The notes beneath the pieces were generated by a model, which was given only the letters and a program-made list of their open reading frames with translations, did no database searches and was not told the DNA's origin. 64,000 bases of DNA from Tectiglobus sp965223355 (GTDB taxonomy: Bacteria > Pseudomonadota > Alphaproteobacteria > Rhizobiales > Hyphomicrobiaceae). The stretch lies in NCBI GenBank assembly GCA_965223355.1, contig CBDCWE010000003.1:806001-870000 (forward strand), written 5' to 3'. Below are positions 58,698 to 64,000 of the stretch, one piece after another (the first letter of the stretch is position 1; every line of letters starts with the position of its first letter). The position numbers were made by a program, and so were the translations under genes.

Positions 58698-59147
58698 ATG
58701 GTGGCTGAGCCACAATCCTACTGTTTCGAGGATCTGGAACTCGGCATGCGGGCGCGGATGTCACGCACCGTGTCGGCGGCCGATATCGCCTCGTTCGCCG
58801 CGGTCAGCGGTGATCACAATCCGGTCCATGTTGACGCTGACTACGCCGCGGGCACCATGTTCGGCGAGCGCATCAGCCACGGTATGCTGACGGCCAGTTA
58901 CATCTCCGCTGTGTTCGGCATGAAACTGCCCGGCCCCGGCGCGATCTACGTGTCGCAAACGCTAAACTTCAGGCGCCCTGTGAAGATTGGCGATGAAATT
59001 GAGACGATTGTCGAAATCTACGATCTGTGGCCGGAAAAACACCGCGCCCGGTTTACCTGTCAATGCGTGAACACCGCCGGCAAGACGGTGTTGGAAGGTG
59101 AGGCGATACTGCTGATACCGCGTCGCAACACTTCTGGGGAAGCGTGA
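58698..59147 (+). CDS. MaoC-like (R)-specific enoyl-CoA hydratase
   Basis: This 149-residue single hot-dog-fold protein has SGDHNPVHVDADYAAGTMFGERISHGML, with the catalytic Asp-His pair of the PhaJ/MaoC family, and FRRPVKIGDEIET. It hydrates trans-2-enoyl-CoA to (R)-3-hydroxyacyl-CoA in family members. The ATG at 58698 with TTGGAGGA upstream is a good start. It lies 13 bp before ribF, so it is part of the ribF-ileS-lspA run. Confidence 0.88.
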   Translation: MVAEPQSYCFEDLELGMRARMSRTVSAADIASFAAVSGDHNPVHVDADYAAGTMFGERISHGMLTASYISAVFGMKLPGPGAIYVSQTLNFRRPVKIGDEIETIVEIYDLWPEKHRARFTCQCVNTAGKTVLEGEAILLIPRRNTSGEA

Positions 59148-59160
59148 GGCAGTTAGACCA

Positions 59161-60159
59161 ATGCGCGTTCTCAGAGACCTGCAAACCATTCCGGCCGAGT
59201 TGACGGGCGCCGTGTTGGCGCTGGGCAACTTCGACGGCGTCCATCGCGGCCACCTCGCGGTTCTGCGCAAGGCCCAAGTGATTGCCCAGGGGTGCGGTGC
59301 GGCAACCGGCGTTTTGACGTTCGATCCCCACCCGCGGGCCTATTTTCAGCCCGGCACGTCGATGTTCACGCTAACGCCGATGGACCGCAAGCTGGTCCTG
59401 CTCGAGGCCGCCGGCATCGAATTCGCCAATGTTCTGAGTTTTGATGCCGAGCTTGCCGGCATGCGCGCTGAGGCGTTCGTCGAGAACATCATCAAGGCCG
59501 CCTGGCAGGCCCGCCATGTGATTGTCGGCTACAACTTTTTCTTCGGCAAAGGCCGCGGCGGCGGTCCGCAGCTGTTAGAGGATATGGGCCGGCAACTGGA
59601 CTTTGGCGTCAGCGTCATTGAACCGGAAACCGGCGATGGCGAGGTCTTTTCATCCAGCCTGGCGCGCGATCTCCTGCGCGCCGGCAAAGTCCGCGAAGCC
59701 GCCGACGTTCTCGGCCACTGGTGGACGGTCTCGGGCTCGGTCGAGCGCGGCGCCGGGCGCGGCACCGGCATCGGCTATCCAACGGTCAATGTCATGCTTG
59801 AAGCCGGCCAGGCACTGCATCACGGCATTTATGCCGCCCGCGTCTGGGTGGACGGGTACCGCTTTGATGGCGCCGCCTACAACGGCCGCAGACCGACCTT
59901 CGACAACGGCATCGCGAAGCTCGAAGTGTTTCTGTTTGACTTCAACGAATCACTCTACGGTCACCAGATTGACGTTGAGTTGATTGACTTTATCCGCCCG
60001 GATAAGGCATTTGAAAGCGCCGAGGCGTTGGTCGCGCAAATGGACCTCGACTGCGCCCGCGCCCGCGAGATTCTGGCTGAGATCAACACCGCTGACCCAA
60101 TGCTGAAGTATCCGATAGGTAGGGCCATAGCTGACAGCATTATCACCGCCCGCGCCTGA
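59161..60159 (+). CDS. ribF: Bifunctional riboflavin kinase/FAD synthetase
   Basis: This 332-residue enzyme has the N-terminal adenylyltransferase fold with LGNFDGVHRGHLAVL (HxGH) near residue 21, VGYNFFFGKGRGG, and the C-terminal flavokinase domain with RGTGIGYPTVNV and YNGRRPTFDNG. It converts riboflavin to FMN and then FAD. Domain order and length are normal. Confidence 0.97.
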   Translation: MRVLRDLQTIPAELTGAVLALGNFDGVHRGHLAVLRKAQVIAQGCGAATGVLTFDPHPRAYFQPGTSMFTLTPMDRKLVLLEAAGIEFANVLSFDAELAGMRAEAFVENIIKAAWQARHVIVGYNFFFGKGRGGGPQLLEDMGRQLDFGVSVIEPETGDGEVFSSSLARDLLRAGKVREAADVLGHWWTVSGSVERGAGRGTGIGYPTVNVMLEAGQALHHGIYAARVWVDGYRFDGAAYNGRRPTFDNGIAKLEVFLFDFNESLYGHQIDVELIDFIRPDKAFESAEALVAQMDLDCARAREILAEINTADPMLKYPIGRAIADSIITARA

Positions 60160-60275
60160 GCGCGGGCCCGCACGGGGCGTGCCGCCCTGCCTAAACCGGG
60201 CCGCAGCCCGGTCCACCACGCACCATGGCGCCAACAACGAGCGCAAGCGAGAACCTGTCGAGAAGAGATCAAGCA

Positions 60276-63200
60276 ATGGCTGATAAAACCGCTGCCAAGG
60301 AGCAACCCGGCCGAGCGACGACGGCGGCCGGCGAAGGCCGCGACTGGAGCGAAACCCTGTTCCTGCCGAAAACCGAATTCCCAATGCGGGCCGGACTGCC
60401 GAAGATGGAGCCGACCCTGCTGCAGCGATGGGCCGAGATCGACCTTTATGCCAGACTGCGCGAAGCGGGCAAAGGCCGCGCCAAGTTCGTGCTGCACGAT
60501 GGGCCGCCCTACGCCAACGGCAACATCCACATCGGCACCGGCCTCAACAAGATCCTCAAGGACGTCGTGGTCAAGTCACAGCAAATGCTTGGCAAGGATT
60601 CCAACTACGTGCCGGGCTGGGATTGTCACGGCCTGCCGATCGAGTGGAAGATCGAGGAGGACTACCGCGCCAAGGGCCGCGACAAGCCGGACTTTTCCGA
60701 TGCCGACGCGATGCGCGGCTTCCGCCAGGAATGCCGCGAGTTTGCCGAACACTGGCTCGGCGTTCAGCGCGAGGAGTTCAAACGCCTCGGCGTCGTCGGC
60801 GATTGGGACAATCCCTATACGACCATGGCCTATCGTGCCGAATCCTGGATTGCCAGGGAATTGATGAAATTCGCGATGAGCGGGCTGCTCTACCGCGGCT
60901 CGAAGCCGGTGATGTGGTCGGTCGTCGAGCAAACCGCGCTGGCCGAAGCCGAGGTCGAATACCACGATTATCAGAGCGACACGATCTGGGCGAAGTTCCC
61001 GGTGGTCGCCCGCGCGGGACAAGGTCAAGGACGGACCTCGCAAGAGGCGCAGGCAGGTGTCGATGAACAGTGGGATCTTCTGGAAGATGCATCGGTTGTC
61101 ATTTGGACGACGACGCCGTGGACCATCCCCGGCAACCGAGCCGTCTCCTATTCGTCGAAATTGAGCTACGGGGTCTATCGAGTGACCGCTGCTCCCGAGG
61201 GAAACTGGGCGCAGCCGGGCGACAAAGTTGTTATCGCTGACAACCTGGCCGATGACGTCAAGCAAGCCAGCAAAGTAGAGCAATGGGAGAGACTGGGAGA
61301 TGTAACAAGGCACATGTTGCGCGGGTCGACCCTGGCCCATCCGCTCCGCGGTTCGGGTCTCGGCGGTTACCAGTTCGACGTGCCGATGCTCGACTGCGAT
61401 CATGTCACCGATGATGCAGGTACCGGTTTCGTGCACACCGCTCCCGGCCATGGCCGCGAGGACTTCGATGCCTGGATGGAATGCGCCCGCGAGCTTAATC
61501 AGCGCGGCATTGACACCGCGATCCCGTTCACCGTTGGCGCCGACGGCAAGTTTACCGCCGAGGCGCCGGGCTTCGAAGGCGGCGCGGTGATCACCGACAA
61601 AGGCAAGAAGGGCGACGCCAACGCGCTGGTTATCGCGGCGCTGGCCAAAGCCGGGGCCCTGATCGCGCGCGGGCGCCTCAAACACCAGTATCCGCACTCC
61701 TGGCGCTCGAAAAAGCCGGTCATCTTCCGCAACACGCCGCAATGGTTCATCGCCATGGACCAGGGCTTTGCCGTCGAGCGCACCAGCGGCAACCAGACCT
61801 TGCGCGATCTTGCCCTCGAGGCGATCTCGGAAACCGAGTTCGTGCCGGCCTCGGGCCAGAACCGCCTGCGCGGCATGATCGAGGCGCGACCCGACTGGGT
61901 GCTCTCGCGCCAGCGCGCCTGGGGCGTGCCGATCACGGTGTTCGTGCACGAGGACGCCACCGTCATTCCGAGCGCGGACTTTCCCGGGTCGAGCGAACTG
62001 ATCGAGCGCATCACCACGGCGATCGAAGCCGGCGGCGCGGATGCCTGGTTTGCGGTCGGCGCCAAGGCTCAGTTCCTCGACGGGCTGGTCGACAATCCGG
62101 ACGATTGGGAGCAGATTACCGACACCCTCGATGTCTGGTTCGATTCAGGTTCGACGCATGCTTTGACGATGGGGGATCCCGAGGCCTTTCCGGGCCTGGC
62201 CGGCATCGCCCGCAAGGTTGACGGTGGCGCCGACACGGTGATGTATCTCGAGGGCTCCGATCAGCATCGCGGCTGGTTCCATACCTCGCTGCTGGAAAGC
62301 TGCGGTACCCGCGGGCGGGCACCCTACGACATCATACTCACGCATGGCTTCGTGCTCGATGAGAACGGCCAGAAGATGTCGAAATCGCTCAACAACACCA
62401 CCGCGCCGCAGGACGTCATCAAGCAGATGGGCGCCGACATCTTGCGCCTGTGGGTCGCCGCGTCCGACTACACGGATGACCTGCGGATCGGCCCCGAGAT
62501 CCTCAAGACGTTCGTCGAGACCTACCGCAAACTGCGCAATTCCATGCGCTGGATGCTGGGGGCATTGCATCACTACGATCCGAAGCTGGCCGTCGCGCAC
62601 GCCGACCTGCCGCCACTTGAGCGTTTCATGCTGCACCGCCTGGCAGAGCTCGACGGCGACATCCGTAGTGCCTACGAGAGTTATGAGTATCGCCGCGTGG
62701 TGGCCGCCCTATCGAGCTTCATGAACGCGGACTTGTCGGCGTTCTACTTCGATGTGCGCAAGGACGCGCTCTATTGTGAGCCTTATTCGTCGCAAAAGCG
62801 CCTTGCGGCCCTGACCGTGATTTCCGAGATTTTCGATCGGTGCGCGATCTGGTTGGCACCGGTTCTGTGCTTTACGGCCGAGGAGGCGTGGCTTTGCCGC
62901 TACCCGTCTGAGACCGGATCAGTGCACCTGGAGATGCTGCCGCAACAGCGCTCGCAGTGGCTCGACCATGGCCTCGCAGACCGGTTCGCGCGCATCATGC
63001 GCGTGCGCCGCGTGGTCACAGGCGCGCTCGAGATCGAACGTCGCGAAAAGCGCATCGGCTCGAGCCTTGAAGCGTCACCGGAAATCTACATCGCGGACGA
63101 AGCGCTGCGCGATGCGTTCGATGGCCTTGATGTTGCCGAGATCATGATCACCAGTGGCGCAACTTTGAAGTCCGGCAATGCGCCGGCTGCCGCATTTCAG

Positions 63201-63377
63201 ATGCCGGACGTTGCCGGCATCGGTGTCGTGCCGGCGTTGGCTGAGGGGCGCAAATGCGCCCGCTCGTGGCGCATCGTGAATGACATTGGCTCCGATGCCG
63301 AGTTCCCGGACCTGTCGGCGCGTGATGCCGCGGCGGTTCGCGAGTTTGATACCAAGAACGCCGAGGCGGCCGAGTAG
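60276..63377 (+). CDS. ileS: Isoleucyl-tRNA synthetase, with degenerate C-terminal zinc site
   Basis: This class I synthetase has 1033 residues: the HIGH-type motif HIGTGLNK at residues 85-92, WDCHGLPIEWK, the KMSKS loop at 700-704, and an editing domain in between. The C-terminal zinc knuckle is altered: it begins KCARSW (Cys994, then Ser997 where Cys is usual) and the second pair is LSARD (Ser1014 and Asp1017) instead of LCPRC. Three of four zinc ligands are therefore missing. The ATG at 60276 follows a GAGAAGAG site. lspA follows on the same strand. Confidence 0.95.
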   Translation: MADKTAAKEQPGRATTAAGEGRDWSETLFLPKTEFPMRAGLPKMEPTLLQRWAEIDLYARLREAGKGRAKFVLHDGPPYANGNIHIGTGLNKILKDVVVKSQQMLGKDSNYVPGWDCHGLPIEWKIEEDYRAKGRDKPDFSDADAMRGFRQECREFAEHWLGVQREEFKRLGVVGDWDNPYTTMAYRAESWIARELMKFAMSGLLYRGSKPVMWSVVEQTALAEAEVEYHDYQSDTIWAKFPVVARAGQGQGRTSQEAQAGVDEQWDLLEDASVVIWTTTPWTIPGNRAVSYSSKLSYGVYRVTAAPEGNWAQPGDKVVIADNLADDVKQASKVEQWERLGDVTRHMLRGSTLAHPLRGSGLGGYQFDVPMLDCDHVTDDAGTGFVHTAPGHGREDFDAWMECARELNQRGIDTAIPFTVGADGKFTAEAPGFEGGAVITDKGKKGDANALVIAALAKAGALIARGRLKHQYPHSWRSKKPVIFRNTPQWFIAMDQGFAVERTSGNQTLRDLALEAISETEFVPASGQNRLRGMIEARPDWVLSRQRAWGVPITVFVHEDATVIPSADFPGSSELIERITTAIEAGGADAWFAVGAKAQFLDGLVDNPDDWEQITDTLDVWFDSGSTHALTMGDPEAFPGLAGIARKVDGGADTVMYLEGSDQHRGWFHTSLLESCGTRGRAPYDIILTHGFVLDENGQKMSKSLNNTTAPQDVIKQMGADILRLWVAASDYTDDLRIGPEILKTFVETYRKLRNSMRWMLGALHHYDPKLAVAHADLPPLERFMLHRLAELDGDIRSAYESYEYRRVVAALSSFMNADLSAFYFDVRKDALYCEPYSSQKRLAALTVISEIFDRCAIWLAPVLCFTAEEAWLCRYPSETGSVHLEMLPQQRSQWLDHGLADRFARIMRVRRVVTGALEIERREKRIGSSLEASPEIYIADEALRDAFDGLDVAEIMITSGATLKSGNAPAAAFQMPDVAGIGVVPALAEGRKCARSWRIVNDIGSDAEFPDLSARDAAAVREFDTKNAEAAE

Positions 63378-63488
63378 TCGGGCCGCAGCGCATCTCGGCA
63401 GGCAAATGTGGCCGTCGCGCGCAACGCGGCACCGGAATTGCCGCGTTGTCACACAACCGTTGTCGTACAATAAATAGATGGACGTGGC

Positions 63489-64000
63489 ATGACCGAAGTC
63501 AGTGGAACACCGCGCGCCTGGCTCTGGGGGCAGTATTCCTGTCTTGGAATGCTGGTTGCCGTGTGTGCGTTGATTGGTGATCAGCTCCATAAGTGGTGGA
63601 TGCTGAGCGTTGTCGAGATCGCACAGGGCAACCAGATCGTGGTCACCTCGTTCCTCAATCTGGTCTACGTCAGCAACAAGGGCATCAGCTTCGGCATGTT
63701 TCAGCAGGACAGTAATGGTCAGTTGTTTCTGGCGGCTTTTTCATTTTTCGTCGCCCTGGTCCTGATGATCTGGCTTGCACGGGCCGGCAATTCCAATCTG
63801 ATGGCCGTGTCCGTCGGCCTCATTGCCGGCGGTGCCGTCGGCAACGCCATTGATCGCCTGCACCTTGGCGGGGTCGCTGATTTCTTTGATTTTCATATAT
63901 TTGCCTATCACTGGCCGGCATTTAACATCGCCGACGCGGTGATTGTTGCAGGCGTGCTAGGCTTGCTGTACGACTCGTTTGTTGCGAGTCGCAATGGTGC
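63489..64000 (+). CDS. lspA: Lipoprotein signal peptidase (runs off the window)
   Basis: The frame from the ATG at 63489 runs to the window edge (about 170 codons, so nearly full length). It shows four hydrophobic segments, LVYVSNKGISFGMF near residue 55, and the two catalytic aspartates in GNAIDRLHLGGVADFFDFH and FNIADA. LspA cleaves prolipoprotein signal peptides in the inner membrane. The third strand of evidence is the ileS-lspA order, which is common in bacteria. Confidence 0.95.
   Translation, partial: MTEVSGTPRAWLWGQYSCLGMLVAVCALIGDQLHKWWMLSVVEIAQGNQIVVTSFLNLVYVSNKGISFGMFQQDSNGQLFLAAFSFFVALVLMIWLARAGNSNLMAVSVGLIAGGAVGNAIDRLHLGGVADFFDFHIFAYHWPAFNIADAVIVAGVLGLLYDSFVASRNG

Overview
The window looks like chromosome from an alphaproteobacterium, probably Rhodospirillales-like or Rhizobiales-like (lineage is an inference). 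It has three transhydrogenase subunit genes beside a small aa3-type oxidase subunit IV, a TrcR (DUF1013) gene, a membrane ferritin MbfA under an Irr-type iron box, a purE-purK-rpsU block next to DUF465 genes, and a MaoC-ribF-ileS-lspA block. GC content is high. Genes are mostly metabolic, with no phage, CRISPR, tRNA or rRNA genes seen.

Layout. 1-2.5 kb: two membrane proteins (one a truncated ion channel) and a YcaQ/AlkZ-type DNA glycosylase. 2.8-7.5 kb: DUF547 protein, TVP38-type membrane protein, mercuric-reductase-like flavoprotein and an orphan histidine kinase, in one direction. 7.5-14 kb: an L-threonate-dehydrogenase-like enzyme, a carboxyltransferase with a biotin carrier but no biotin carboxylase, and flavin/deazaflavin oxidoreductases. 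14-20 kb: CinA, then an MttB-type methyltransferase and a dimethylglycine-dehydrogenase-like FAD/folate enzyme, suggesting methylated-amine or betaine use. 20-26 kb: a PAS-GGDEF-EAL protein and an AsmA protein. 26-34 kb: an IS5-family insertion sequence, amidohydrolase, VOC and MBL proteins, an MFS transporter, an ABC1 kinase and a bacterial voltage-gated sodium channel. 34-43 kb: propionyl-CoA synthetase, cold-shock protein, acyl-CoA synthetase, a divergent DUF465 pair, purE, purK, rpsU and a hydrolase. 44-51 kb: an unknown membrane protein, pntB/pntAB/pntAA, a CoxIV-like peptide, a secreted Cys-containing protein and mbfA. 52-57.4 kb: two tandem TadG/von Willebrand paralogues, an FMN hydroxyacid oxidase and an SDR. 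57.5-64 kb: trcR, MaoC, ribF, ileS and lspA.

The most unusual content lies between the genes, in at least five families of structured dispersed repeats. (1) Five copies of a 246-278 bp element with inverted ends, mostly next to CTAG, that folds on paper into a closing stem plus two large arms; in one copy the second arm is inverted relative to the other four. (2) A ~60 bp hairpin (B) that in all seven copies lies 3' of a gene in the same orientation and in four copies provides the TAG stop codon. (3) A second long hairpin (A), always distal to B in a composite; one composite has been split by the IS element with a TA duplication. (4) A multi-hairpin cassette (D) 3' of genes. (5) A ~46 bp repeat (E). 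All coordinates, folds and homologies were read by eye; no searches or folding programs were run.
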